Positions 12,425 to 24,500 of a stretch of DNA of 64,000 nucleotides are shown piece after piece (the stretch's first letter is position 1; each line of letters starts with the position of its first letter). The DNA lies in the NCBI GenBank assembly GCA_019633425.1, contig WSUB01000080.1, forward strand, positions 1 to 64,000. Reading direction: 5' to 3'. A program made the translations under genes and the position numbers. The notes beneath the pieces are model-generated. The model was given only the letters and a program-made list of their open reading frames with translations, was not told the origin of the DNA and made no database searches. Source of the stretch: Tulasnella sp. 424. Its lineage: Eukaryota; Basidiomycota; Agaricomycetes; Cantharellales; Tulasnellaceae.

Positions 12425-13046
12425 ACGGGGAGAGAAGAAATAAGGGCATCACAGTGATGTCAAGACCAACCCTGGCATCACGTCATCCCCGTAAAAGTCT
12501 CGAAATGCTCCCGTCGGTCTCGATCCGAAGTTCACACGCTCCAACTATACGTTGATCAGGGAGCCTCGTTATAACAAGCGGAGACTGCGGCGGGAACTTA
12601 CAGCAGGCCATAGCACTTAATTATAACATTATAACAATGGCAAAATCTCCGGAACTTAAACTTTGTTAAGCCAATTAAGCGTGTGTAGGAACTTCGATAC
12701 GGTTTGCCCCATCAGGTGTCGATCAGTCGGAGTTATCGGTCCCCACGGACCTAAGAAAACCATAATAAAAGGTTCAACTCCGCCCACTAGCAACATTCAT
12801 CCTCTTTTCTGCTCTTGAAAAGCCCCGTGTGACGGGTAAGTGTATTCTTCTCGCTCTGAACTCACACTAAGATACTTTCCCCCTTAGTCCTGGCTCAGCG
12901 ACGTCACTCCAACCACTGGGACCGTTGGACCGTCGAAATCGCGAAGTCACTCAAACTAACGAGTCTATTTTTCTCAAGCCAAATACGTGGGTTCCATGCA
13001 TTAGATATTCCGATTTTTTTTTGTTAATCAGGATTACCCAGCCATA
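12425..13046. other. Intergenic; probable 5' leader with intron
   Basis: There is no gene. A GGGTAAGTGTATTC donor near 12835 and a CCCCCTTAG acceptor near 12887 could mark an intron in the leader of the F-box gene at 13047. AATAAAAGG near 12763 could be its TATA box. Confidence 0.3.
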
Positions 13047-14351
13047 ATGGCGTCATCTCTTGAACTCCCCATCGAACTTTACACCCTGATCTCAATCTTC
13101 GCCCTCGAATCCACCCCGACTTACTTCCACGACAGAGCGAGCATCACGTCCTTGAACAGGAAGACTAGGCAGGTGGCTATCGAGACGCCGGAGTTTTGGA
13201 ACAAGATCCGCATAACCAACAAAGTCGCTTCCCATGAAATCGGTCGACTCCAGCTAGAACGGGCAGACCCCGAAGCGCCGCTTGAAATTTATTTCTGGTC
13301 GGACGGCAGATCAAGCTCTGCCGAAGAGGAATCCACCCTGGAATTCTTCGCACAGATACAAACCCGAATCCGAAAACTCGAATCACTGCAATGGGATCCG
13401 GATTTAGTCCTTGGAGGAATGTGGAAGGTTATGGAATCGTATCCCATGCCACTGCTGGAGAGCCTTAGGGCACGTGCAGCCGACAACGATGACTCGGTGT
13501 ACCTGCTCTCGTTGAAGTCGAAGAATCCTCTCCGATATCTCAACTTGGAAGGATTCCGCTTCCTATCGCGGATCGAGTACCACTTCAAGGAGCTCAGGAA
13601 GCTCGCCATCACAACCAGAGACTATTACCCATCCCCAATGTACCTTGACGAAGTCCTCCAGCAGGCACCGTTGCTGGAGGAACTCTACATCCGCCATCAG
13701 TTCAGCGTCGTTTCGCCTGGCAACACCCTCTCGCTCCCCAACCTTCGAAAACTCGTTCTCTACGACTACGAAGGAGAATACCTGGAGCGAACGCTCGATC
13801 GACTGGATGCTCCGAAGCTGCAACACATCCAATTCCCGTATCTCTCCTCCGCCAAAGAGCAAACCCGGATACTCACCCCAGCCTTCCCCGACATCCAACG
13901 CCTCGCCATCCACGAGCCCAGCGCACTCCAGTGGCTAGAGCGTGAACCGAGCCGAGGATGGCTCGTCATGGCCGAGTTCCCAAACATCACGCACCTCGAA
14001 ATCGAACTCGGTTCAGCTAGGATCCCGCTCATGCTGGACTCGGACCACTCTGACCTCCTTCCCTACTCGTGGCAGCAACTCACTCACATCACGGCATGGA
14101 AACACCCAACAGCCACTGCCGAGGACCTCGTCGACGGCATGCAGGACTTGAAGAACTTCATGATGGGGATGAACGACGCGCATGAGGGCTCCCCGCTCCA
14201 GATGCTCGTCATCGTCATGGACGAGGGGATGCGGCAGAACGTCCTGGAGAAAGACCCGGAATGCTTCAAAGCCTTGGAGGAAGAGGTGGAGTTGCTTCTC
14301 CTAAGAAGCGAACGCGAAGTAGTACATTTCAGAAATGTCCCGAGCTTTTGA
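13047..14351 (+). CDS. F-box-like / leucine-rich repeat protein
   Basis: This is a single-exon frame of 434 residues. It opens with LELPIELYTLISIFALES, which matches the start of the F-box pattern (LPxEl...I). Irregular Leu-rich segments follow through the rest, typical of the large F-box families of Agaricomycetes. Such proteins usually act as substrate receptors of SCF ubiquitin ligases by binding Skp1 through the F-box. The target is unknown. There is no frameshift and no signal peptide. The F-box is weak, so the class is likely but the ligase role is inferred. Confidence 0.7.
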   Translation: MASSLELPIELYTLISIFALESTPTYFHDRASITSLNRKTRQVAIETPEFWNKIRITNKVASHEIGRLQLERADPEAPLEIYFWSDGRSSSAEEESTLEFFAQIQTRIRKLESLQWDPDLVLGGMWKVMESYPMPLLESLRARAADNDDSVYLLSLKSKNPLRYLNLEGFRFLSRIEYHFKELRKLAITTRDYYPSPMYLDEVLQQAPLLEELYIRHQFSVVSPGNTLSLPNLRKLVLYDYEGEYLERTLDRLDAPKLQHIQFPYLSSAKEQTRILTPAFPDIQRLAIHEPSALQWLEREPSRGWLVMAEFPNITHLEIELGSARIPLMLDSDHSDLLPYSWQQLTHITAWKHPTATAEDLVDGMQDLKNFMMGMNDAHEGSPLQMLVIVMDEGMRQNVLEKDPECFKALEEEVELLLLRSEREVVHFRNVPSF

Positions 14352-14889
14352 ATCACCCCGTTACTTGTTTTTTTTTCGCAAATGGACTTCTTCATCCAAC
14401 TGCTAAGTGTGTCCCTACGCACGCGTCAAAATGAGTTGGTATCGATTCCATTGGGAAGACACGAGCTGGGAAAAAAAAGAGGAAAAGAGCCGAATGAGAG
14501 AGGAGAGAGACGCCAGGAATCAGGAAAAAAATAATAAGGGAGATTAGATATCTAAAGGAACGTGAACGAGCCCTGGGAGAGGTCGAAGTAGGGGGAGGGG
14601 ATACACATAAAAAGAGATACAGCGGAAAGCGAGAGGGACCTGCCACAGAAAAGGAGAATCAAGTGTGCCAAGTCGATCGACAGGAACAGAACGAAGGAGT
14701 GTGGAGCACGAGATAGGTCGCCTGTGACCTAGATCTCGAAATAAGGTATGCACAACAGAAACCCAAAGCAAAGCGAGATATCCGAAACCTGGGATGGGGG
14801 TGGGGGGTATATACATGGACTTAGACGCCCAAATCTGCATTCGAAGAAAAACCCCAATGTTAGTCAGAGACTTGGAGCCAATATGAGTG
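14352..14889. other. Convergent 3' flanks
   Basis: This is the space between the stop of the F-box gene (+) and the stop of the septin gene (-). It holds short A-rich and purine-rich tracts and no supported gene. Confidence 0.5.
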
Positions 14890-17111
14890 TCACAAGACGG
14901 AAATCCACGCACCACTCAGCATCTTTGTCCTATCCGCGTCATTAAACGCACTAGTCGCCCTCCTTGCGAGCAACTTCTCAGTCCTATACTTCTCATACAA
15001 CACCTCCTTCGTATTCTTCTTCAGGGCACGCATGTGGCTACCCAAAACAGCTGCCCGCAGCGCGACGAAATCGCAATGCGCGGGGTCGAGGACGTCGATC
15101 GTGCCCCAGCGGTACCTGCGGACGAATTGACCTTGCAGGTCGGCCGGTCCGCGGATTGTCACTTTGGAACCTTTGATAGAAGGTCGACGAGACCCAGCGA
15201 CTGACGTCGCGACAGAGGTGCGACGAGATTGAATGTCGGTAGGTTCGCCGTTGGGCTCTCCAGTTTCACCGGGGGGCAACTCTTTCTCGGCACCTTTCTT
15301 TTTCTTGTCCTTGTGCGAACGTCGCGATGGCTCTTCCGGAGAGACGAAAGCGAACGGAAGAATGCTCGCCAGTGTCGTCTTTGGCTGTGTCGGCCAGGCT
15401 GCGGGTGGAGTTTGCGGCGATTGAGGTTGCTGCGGAACTTCATCTTCGTCATCCAGTTCTAACATCCTCCTTCGCGAACGAGACCGCTCCCGAGCGGCAG
15501 GTCCGCGAGGGGAGCGAAGTTTGATGACAGGCCTCGTGGGCCGTTCCTCCTCAGAGTCCTCCTCGACCTCGTCTTCATCTCCCTTTACTTGGACAACCTT
15601 CTTCGAAGGCTTCCGCTGGGGCGTCTTGACTTCCGTCGACGTAGTGACGGTCGTGATGACTGGTTCAAAGACTCCGAACCCAAGTCCGGCTTGAGCCAAA
15701 TCCCTGCGAACCACCTTTTTGATAGTCGCGAGGCGCTCGTCCGTCAAGGTATCGGCGCGGGCAATAACGGGAAGGATGTTACAGCGAACAGACAATCGCT
15801 TGATGACTTTGATTTCGGCGGGTGCCATGGATTCGCCAGTGGACCGAAGCGGAGACTCCTTGGCAGGTGCATCGACGTGCCCTTCTCCTTCGGGGGAAGG
15901 TTCAGGGTCTTCATCTTCGTTCTCAGACGACGACGACGTTTCCGTAGACGTTATGGAGGAGAGCGACGCGTGGCGGGTGAGAGTAGCTTGAGAGCGGAGT
16001 CGGAAAGGGAGACGAGATTTCGCGCGTCGCGTTGTTGCCGGCATAATAGTGTCTGGGTCGATGAGATAAATGCAGAGATGGACATGTTGGTCTCCCTTGT
16101 TTTGGCGGACGACTTTGCTTTCCTGTATTCAAAAGATGAAATCAGAAATCACGGCTTGGCGATGGTCATCTCCCGCCACTCACCTCGCCCATTGTTTCCG
16201 CATACTGCGTGTCGATATACTTCATCATGCTTTGCACGCCTCTCTCCAACTCTAGCTCCCTCCCTTCTTCGAAATCGAAGCCAACGGTGTCGATGACGGT
16301 CAAATGAATCCTGTCATGGCGCTCCTCGCAGACCTCGACCGAAACGGAGCGGAGGGACTTTGTGTGGCGAGCTGGCTCCTCGGTGAACTTTTTCAAGAAA
16401 GCGAACTCGGCCTCGGTGGTACCAGGAGAGACATCGCAAGTGTTGAGGAATAGCTTGAGGAACGACGTTTTGCCCGTGCCGCGGCCGCCAGCGACCATGA
16501 CGTTGAACTTGGGTGGCACGCGCACGACCCTACGAACAGACGCGGCTTTTCCGCCCTGCCCAGCAGCAAACCCAAAGGCGGAAGGTGGCGGCAGGTTCGC
16601 GTACATGGACCTACACGCGGGAAAGGCATGAAAAACAGGGGTGTGCCAGTGGGCGGAGAGGAATTTCGACATCGTCATCAGCGCCACGAAATTACTGGGG
16701 GATTGGTCCAAACTGCAATTAAGCACCGACTTACGCGATGGACTGCCTTATTGCGGGCATATCTGCTCCCCGGTCTCCACCTTTGGCACCTCCAGAGTTG
16801 GGCTCGTTCGGTCGGAAAGGTCGGTGGAAGGAGCGGATGGTTCCTCGGCCAGACTGGAAGCTGGTCTTGCCATTGGCTACGCTTTGACCGTGTTCGTTAA
16901 CAAAGACGTAGTCGTGCTCGGTGCTAGTGGGACTATGAGGACCTGGTACGTGCTCGTGCACCTCCTTCTTGATGGTCTTGATGTCGAAGCCCTCTGGCCA
17001 GTCGCTGGTTGAGAGTCCTGTTGAGGATATGTTTGGAAGCGAAGGGGAAAGCCTGATGGGGGCTTGACCGTCTTTTGTCTTCTTTCGGCGCAGAGTGATC
17101 CCCAGGACCAT
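14890..17111 (-). CDS. Divergent septin-type GTPase with large insertions
   Basis: Exons on the minus strand are 17111-16735, 16610-16184 and 16122-14890, giving 678 residues with matching phases. Septin marks are the P-loop GGRGTGKTS (167-175), switch II DTVGF (233-237; usually DTPGF), ARADTLT (389-395; usually AKADTLT), ILPFAFVS, and the septin unique element RWGTIDVLDPAHCDF near the C-terminus. Septins form GTP-binding filaments at septa and cell cortex. Odd points are a 125-residue N-terminal extension, an acidic Ser/Glu-rich insertion of about 60 residues before ARAD, and a long Lys/Arg/Pro-rich insertion before ILPFAF. Substitutions in two G motifs suggest altered nucleotide handling. 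It is a septin-like paralog, probably not a core CDC3/10/11/12 subunit. Confidence 0.85.
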
Positions 17112-18198
17112 TTCTGTTGGTTATTGATATGTATACGTGTCGCGTCGAAAGAGTTGGTATATGTCCAAAGGAGCGGCCAAAGAGGAGGAAAAGTCGGTGA
17201 AGAGGAGAGAGAGACAAGAGGAGAGCGGAAGAATTCGAATCCAGTCTCGAAGGAGATGGCGGCCTTTGCACCCAAACGGCGACCTCCCTGAAAATCACAT
17301 AAAGAGAACCGTCGGAGGGCCCCATGGTAACCAACAGCCTTTTTCTTCCTTTGGCAACGATCGAACCCAGCGACCATCAGCCCACGGAGCGCTCAGGATC
17401 GCCCGACGTTCATTCGGGAGGACACATACCGCAGCGACCGCGCAAAACCCGAGTAGTATTACAAACCATTCATTCCTTAGAGGACATCATGCACAGAGAC
17501 GACAAACAATTGAGTGAAACAATCACGATCCAGTAGGATAATTGGGGGAAGGGAAGTTAGAGGTTTCCTAATGGGGAGAGGGATGGGATGAGGGGGAGAC
17601 TAGTGAAACACAAAGAATAATACCGTTACCGCTTTAAAGAGGAGTGAAAGGGGGAGGGGAAAAAGAGCCATGTGGGTGAAGGATAAAGAATATAATGACC
17701 ATGAAGGATGTTTCTAATGAAGAAGAAGATAGAAGGAGGGGAAAATGCGAATACACGTGCTGGTTTTTGTTGTGAAAAAGACTTGAGGGTGAAACGTAGA
17801 ACCGGGAAAGTTAGTGTTGAGCTGCTAGGATAAAATCACCTGCAGGCTTGGAGGGGGATATGAGCTTTCCACCTCAAGACTACAAGGCTGAGAACGAACA
17901 GAGAGAGGAACAGAGAGAAACTACGATTTCCTGAATGGGGAGGGGGGAGGGAGGAAAGAGAACACCATATAACGAAGCGCCGAAAGAGAAAACAGTACCG
18001 AAACCCGATTCCAGAATTGTCCCAACGGAAAGGTGAAGGCTTTTCGGACCATGAAATCGTGAAGCTCAGATTCGTAGCGCGTGGCATCGTGAGAAGGTTA
18101 ACTCGAGACGACCAAAAAATCCCGAAAAATCCAAAAAACAATCCCAACCTCTTCGCTCCCTTGTTTCTTTGCTGGATGAAATATTTTCTTTTCGGGCC
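17112..18198. other. Intergenic between septin 5' end and Zn2Cys6 3' end
   Basis: Both neighbours are on the minus strand, so this holds the septin promoter and the regulator's 3' UTR. It is purine-rich on the plus strand. I see no gene. Confidence 0.5.
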
Positions 18199-21100
18199 TC
18201 AGTAAACGACCTCATGACCAGAATGAGGCGAATTGGTCCCCAAAGCGTTCTTCAAGCCGATGGTGGCAGGGGCATGGCCCACAGCGGTAGTCGCCGGGTT
18301 GTTGGCCCTCGGGATGGAGCGCCCTTCAGCCCACGACCCCTCCTCGGAAGACGAAGTCCTCTGGTGACTCGCACTATCGTTCGAAGCGGTCGAAGCCATC
18401 GTATAGCTCTCCGCCATAGGCACGGCCGTCCCTCCCGACTCGCTGCCACTGTTCGCCGTCACGGAGCTCACCCGCCTCACCATCCCCGTCGCGGGTGGAC
18501 CATGCGCCAAGTTGATCAACGACTCTGCGAGATCGTTGTCCACGCTCGAGCTCGTCTGCATCACAGGGGGAGCAGGACGGTTCCTCATATCCACCACCGC
18601 TGCAGTAGTAGTCGAGATGGGATGGAGGTGATAAAGGTTATTAGCCACCTGGGCGGGGGACGAATGTGTCGACGAAGAGGACACGGTGCCTGAAGTCGAT
18701 CGACCAGCACGATAAGAAGAAGGGTCGGTCTCTTGACTCGGGCTTACGCTCCCTTGAACTCGGATTTCCGCAAAGGACGAAGAAGGGTCGTGAAGGCGCT
18801 CGTGGTGGTGGTCGTGTGCGACCGAGTCCCCGCCCGAGCTGAGGTCCGCCGACGCATGTCCGACATGTCCGGTCCAAGCCTGGCCAGGTCCCCCGGCATG
18901 ACCAAACCATCCTCCCTCGTACCCTGGCATCGGCGGAGACACCTGCGGCTGGTGCTGATGCTGCTGTTGATGATGATGGTCCCTCGAGGTTGCGTAACCC
19001 CGTGGCTGTGCGTATTGCTGCTGTTGTCCGTATCCCATCGACGGCGGAGAGGACGGAGTGTGATACTGTTGCTGCTGTTGCTGCTGTTGCTGAGGGTACC
19101 CATGAACCGCTTGCCCGTTGAAATACTGAGCGGGCGCCGAAGCCGGAGGGTACGCGTAGGACGACGGTCCATTGCCGCCCGCGTTATCGCGATCCCAATG
19201 GTACGCCGCTGAAGCGGAGCTTGAAGTCGTCGTCCCAGCACCAGCAATCGGGGCGGCGCCACCACCGGTCGTTTCGGAAATGTACGCCGCAGGGTTTGCG
19301 CACTGACCACCCGCGATCGAATGACGTCTCCAAGCCGAATCTTGTGGTGAACCTTGATTGTTATCGCTCGGATAAGCCGAGTAATTGGGATCGGTACCCA
19401 TCGCACCGGCGAGAGAAGACGACGGCGTCCTCGACATAGGGATCACCCTACGGATCGGCGGGCTGGGCGGACCGTACTGGGTTTGTTGCTGTCCAGGGTA
19501 ATGGGTCTGCGGGTAAGGGTCCTGAGGGGAGGTAGTCGTCGAAGGGATCTGCGTGTACTCATTGGTAGGTGGATAAGGAGGAGCAAAAGGTGGGTTGGTG
19601 CCAGTGGTCATAGGTACATCGCCGTCGACGTCCTCGCCTTTGACTGAGGGATGGAAGAAGGGGGAGAACTCGCCGTCCGGGGTCAAAGCCTCGGCAGGGC
19701 CACGATAAGCGGACACCAAGTCATCGAAGGAGCGCCTCGCAGGTGTCTTCGGTGAAGTAGTAGACCGACCGGCGGAAGTAGTGGAGACGGACTCGCGTCT
19801 CTTGGAGACACCACCTTTCACATCTTTGCTCTTGTTCTTCAACCCAGGTCCTCTGCGACGGACGTGCGAGTCCCAGGTGCAGATCTGACCCCTCCTTGAG
19901 CAGTGCTGGCATCGAGGTTGTATGCCGTCGCACTTGAGTTTACGGCCTGATTTAATTGAAAGCAAAACGTTAGTAAAGTTCATTCACGCCCGGCAGAAGA
20001 TAACTTATCGCTCTTCTTAATGAATGAAAAAAGTCAACTTACCTCGACAGAAATGACAAGCCATCTCAACCTTCTTGCCTCTTTTGGCGGTGGGCGACCT
20101 CATTGGCGAAGCTTGGTTGGAGGTGTCACCAGGCGACTCCAAGTCCGGTGAACCTTCTCTAGGGTAGTCGAACGGGTGGTCATAGGGATAGGATCCGGGA
20201 CCTGTGTTGATGGCCGTAGGATACCCATGAGGATCCAACGGAGATGGAGCGAGAGGCATAGGAGAAGGGCCGAGCCCATCGGGGCGAGGATTCATGTCGC
20301 CGGCCGGACGAGGGAATGAACTTCCAAAGGATTCCGAAAGGGGCGGCAGATGTTGGCGAAGCGCAGTAGAAGAGGAAGCAGCAGCAGAAGAAGACGCAGG
20401 CAAGCCGACGGGGACTTCTGGCAAGGTCGGATGTCCGTACCGAGACTGACCGCCTGGGCTGTCGTCGGTAATGAACCGAGAGGAATGGTGAGGGTACGAT
20501 GGAGGTGGAAAGGAAGTAGATGGAGTGTGACTGTAGCTTCCGGAAGCAGACGATGATGATGACTCGACGGGTGTTCTGAAGAGGGTGTTGTTGGGTTCAC
20601 GATGAGAGCGAGGGGTGGAATAATATGAATGCTGGGAGGGAGGCAGTCCATAGCCGTCATGGACCTCGCGTCTCGCATGCGTCAACGGCGCTATAATAAC
20701 CAGACCGCGAGGAAGACGACAGATGAGCCGAGTGAGCAGACGGGGAACGAGGGAAAACGAAGGCGCGGTCAGGGGGGAGGGGGGAAAGGGGCGTAGTTGG
20801 TCAGCGTTTGGTTTTAAAAAGCAATATTTGTCGTTTCTACGGAAAGGCCGACCCAAAGGAAAGGGCCCCAATCGCCACCAAGAAACCATAACGGAAACTT
20901 ACACTCATAAGTTTCTCTATACGTATCATCGAACGACGAGGGGTGTGCGGGTTGCCTTCGCCCGGGACCTCCTGCTGGATGTTCGGTGTTTGCCGCAACG
21001 TCGGAGCGAGTCTGGGCTTGCGGGGACGTGTGAGAGGCCCGTAGAGATGGGTTGACGAGAGTAGAGGTGCGGTTGAGGCTGCCTTCTTGCTTGGTGCCGT

Positions 21101-21515
21101 CGGAATGCGGAGAGGTGGGCAGATGGTGATGGGCCGCGGACTGCGGGGGATAGTGAAAGGACGAAAGACGATCAGCTTGAGGACTGTAAGCGTGGTAGTT
21201 GGATCGATAGACTTGAGCGGAGTGAGAGTGGTGGTGGTGGTCCTCGGTGAAAGTTGCATTCTGGGCGGGCGAGGTTGAATGGTCAGGGGCTGGTGGGTGG
21301 TCGGAGTTGTCGAACCCTGGGTCTTGGGCGCGTGAGTACCAATGGGGCTCTTGATGATGATGGTGGGATGAAGAGTTTGCGAGATGATTCCGATGCTGCA
21401 GAGACGGAGGCTGAGTGGGATGGGTTGGAGGAGAGGAAGGAGACGGGCGTGGGTGAGATGAAGTGGGATTGAGCGTGTGTGTTGTTGGGGTCGAGTGCAT
21501 CGACGCAGATGACAT
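18199..21515 (-). CDS. Zn(II)2Cys6 transcription factor, Gln/His/Ser-rich
   Basis: Exons on the minus strand are 21515-20903, 20690-20043 and 19946-18199, giving 1002 residues. A perfect C-x2-C-x6-C-x6-C-x2-C-x6-C zinc cluster spans residues 416-443 and is assembled across the exon 2/3 junction (CHFCRG joined to GRKLKC), which confirms that splice. A basic linker follows. The cluster sits in the middle of the chain, not at the N-terminus as in Gal4. The flanks are low-complexity: His-rich and Pro/Ser-rich before, polyQ, His/Gln and Ser/Gly-rich after, with no recognisable fungal-specific middle homology region. It is expected to be nuclear and DNA-binding. Targets are unknown. The unusually long gene-free 5' side fits a heavily regulated gene. 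Confidence 0.85.
19067..19092 (-). repeat. CAG/CAA repeat encoding polyQ
   Basis: On the plus strand this reads as alternating CTG and TTG. On the coding strand it gives about nine consecutive Gln in the C-terminal half of the zinc-cluster protein. Mixed CAG/CAA codons should limit slippage. Confidence 0.85.
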
Positions 21516-24500
21516 GATGGCTGTGCAAACAACTGTTTCGGCCGGGTTTCCTCTTGGTCGTCGCAGACGGTGAGGATGATGGATGGCTTTGTGAGGGGGG
21601 GAGGGAATGAGGAGAGAGAGAGAGAGAAAAGCGAGAAGGACGAGGGACTAAAGTGGGACGGGGTTTGAATATAGGAACACGAGGGGGGAGGGGGATAATA
21701 AGAATTCACTTTTTTGTTTACCTATTTTACATTTTCACGAGTTTCCATTCTAACGGGGTTGATTTCCATATCTCCCTCTCCGCCTCACTGTATCCTCGAT
21801 TCCCCGTCTTTTTTTCTCCTTCTCTCAAGATTGGCATGGATCAGATCTGAGACTCCAGCCACCCCGTCTCACCACTCTTGGGGCTCCTCCTTCCCCCTTT
21901 GGACAATTTACGCTCTCATTACCAATCATTCCGTCGTTCTGCTCCTTTGACGTCTTGGGCAAAAGCCGACAGTCGGATGTGTAATCCCCCTTGGAAAAAA
22001 GAAAAGAAAAAAAGAGGCGCGTGTTTTTCCCTCTTTCCGTCATCGCCTTCCGTTGCTAGCATTGTCGATCATGTCACCATTCTGGACCATATATGTATAT
22101 ACACCTTGACCACCTGGTCAACACTGGGCGTACTTTTCAATTTAACGCGCTCCACACCTTCCAGTCTCGATTTGAATCCCGCCCAACGTCGGTCACCAAG
22201 AATATTAAAAAAGAGTTCCCCGGCATTTGTCGTCCCCCGACGCAGCGGTCCCCGCTTGACTCGGACAACTTGGTGTCTTACTACTACTACGTGCGGACCC
22301 GAAAGGTTTAACCATCGGTAGTGCAGTGCAACCGGAGTGCTTTTGCAGATCGGGTGTGGAGGGAAAAGAAGGTGGGTCGATAGTCTTTGACCGATTGCTT
22401 CCGTTTCTCTTTGCGGCTGCTTCGGCGAATCAGAGTTGTCCAACCTTACCCTCTTTCCTGATCGGGGACCTCACCCGCGGGTGCAGCGCCACTTTTTTAC
22501 TTTGCTTGTTGTCGCCTCGTAACGTTCGCTCGTCGTCTCCCGACCTTTGGGTGTGTGCTGCAAGGCTGGTGAAGCGGGCCATGGTCCGAACTAACCGGGG
22601 CAAGGCTTTAGGGTTCTTGTGACGCAAAAGTGTCCCGGGTCCCTCTCTCTCCTTAACAAAAAGGTCGTAATAATTTGCGGGATAGCATTTTTTACTAGCA
22701 GTGAGGTTGCCGCACCGAGTGATGTCAAATTCCCTAGTGTAACTCCAGGGGCGAAGACTGCCAAAAGGTAAATCCGGAGTGAAGGGATGAGAGATAGCGC
22801 GCGGGTGGACCAAACGAACACGCGCGCGCCGATTGTCGGTGATACAAAAAAACCCAAACCCACCGCAACGGACGCTCGCTAAAACCCAACCGAACGTCTG
22901 AAATATCCAACGCAATGGAACTGTGTTTTTGATGGTGTCATTAACCCGTGTCTAATACGCAAATATAACCAAGGCAAAAATCATCAGGGATTGGAGCATG
23001 TGTCACGGCCCGCGCTGTCATATTGTCTGGTGGGGCGGGGGAGGGCCCATGAGCGGCTTACGTACGTTCGTACCCAATTCCCGGGGTTTGCATTGCACGC
23101 TGTGAAAATCCGTACCGTCCGGTATCTGTCAAACCCCCCTCATGATCAACGAGAGTCTTCTGCCTCTGAGAGTTTTCGCGCTCCGGGGCGTTATTATGGT
23201 TTTAGACACCCTCCCTTCCGAATTTCCGTGAACTACCCATCGATAACAAGTCTGAGTTTCCCAAAGAAAACTCGTTGCAGGATGCACCCCTGCATCAACA
23301 TCCGAGCTTGATTGGGTGGGAAGGAGCTTTCAAGGAATCACGGCCCTTCCCCCCCTTGTTCCAGCATTTCCCCCCAAGCCTTCAACACATACTCGAAACA
23401 TAGGACCGGTACCCAACAAGTTAGAGACCGGATGTGTGAAAAGATATCTCACTTTGTGAAAACTGAAAATGCGCTCCAACGAATTCAATGAAAGTGCCCG
23501 TTCAATTTTACGTCTTTTGCTAGCCGGTGGCGTGGGCGTATTATAATCGGTTGCTGTACTCTTGCCCAACCTCATTTACGTCTTTTTCGGGAGGTGTGAG
23601 AGAGCGCCACCCGGGGCAAACTTCTCTGCCCGCTCTCTCTTTCTCGTGGTTAAACCCCTTCCATATTTTGGTTTACCTATCCCTCCTTATCAAGCTTAGC
23701 GTTACCTCAAAAAAGAAGCAGCAAGAAGAAGCAGAACGAAGGAAAAAAATACCCACACTCCTTTGACGAAGGAGGCGGAGAGGCTATTATTCCCAGTGGA
23801 ACGGTTCGTGAACAAGCCCACATCAATGCTGTGCGCATGCATGCCTCAGGGCCTTTCAGTGGCTCTTCCCTCATTGCTACCTTTTCCCAGGATAAGGACA
23901 CTGAACGAGGGAATCCACCTCAGTTTGCTGATTCTGCCTTTCTCCTTTTCATCACAGCAAGCTCTCTGAAAGGGGGAAACCTTTTTTTTTCTCTTCTTCG
24001 ACTGCTAGTTGACGTCAAAACAACCTCACCCACGCCGCAAACGACAGGCTTTTACTGTACCCTTCGGCTCACTTGGGAAGAGAGTATGCGCGAGTTTGCA
24101 TTCGTGTCGCAAATGCTTTGGCGCCCCCCTCTCTCTCAACTCCTCCACTCCACCTCAGCCTCCCCCACTCGTCCGGGCCTTATCGCCTTCAATTCAAAAG
24201 GCAGCTTTGTGTTTTTTCTCTCGCCTCCTTGTGTGTTTTTTGGGGACTATTTTAACGTTTTCTCCACACAAGCGTTCTGACCTCTCGTGCTCCTCACCAA
24301 AGCGCTCTATCGGATCTACCAAATCCGTTCGAAAGCGTTTGGAGGGGAAAGGGAGAGAGAAGAGAATGTTGGTGTGAGCAACCCAAAGCACGGGAGGCGA
24401 GGTGCGATCTCTGATCTGCCTTCCCCGGGGAACCTCACCACACACGCCTAAAGGCATGCAACCTCGAGGCCCCACTCTTTATTTCTTTCTTTTACCCTGA

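Noticed and set aside
15589..16296. Plus-strand frame of 235 codons
   Set aside because: It lies opposite the septin exons, which have clear GTPase motifs and matching splice phases. It is an antisense shadow.
18733..19212. Plus-strand hydrophobic frame with Leu runs
   Set aside because: The Leu runs are the complement of the CAG/CAA polyQ tract and neighbouring repeats of the zinc-cluster gene.
22430..22915. Minus-strand frame of 161 codons in the gene-free stretch
   Set aside because: There is no domain, no plausible introns linking it to other frames and no start context. Its length is not surprising for this base composition.
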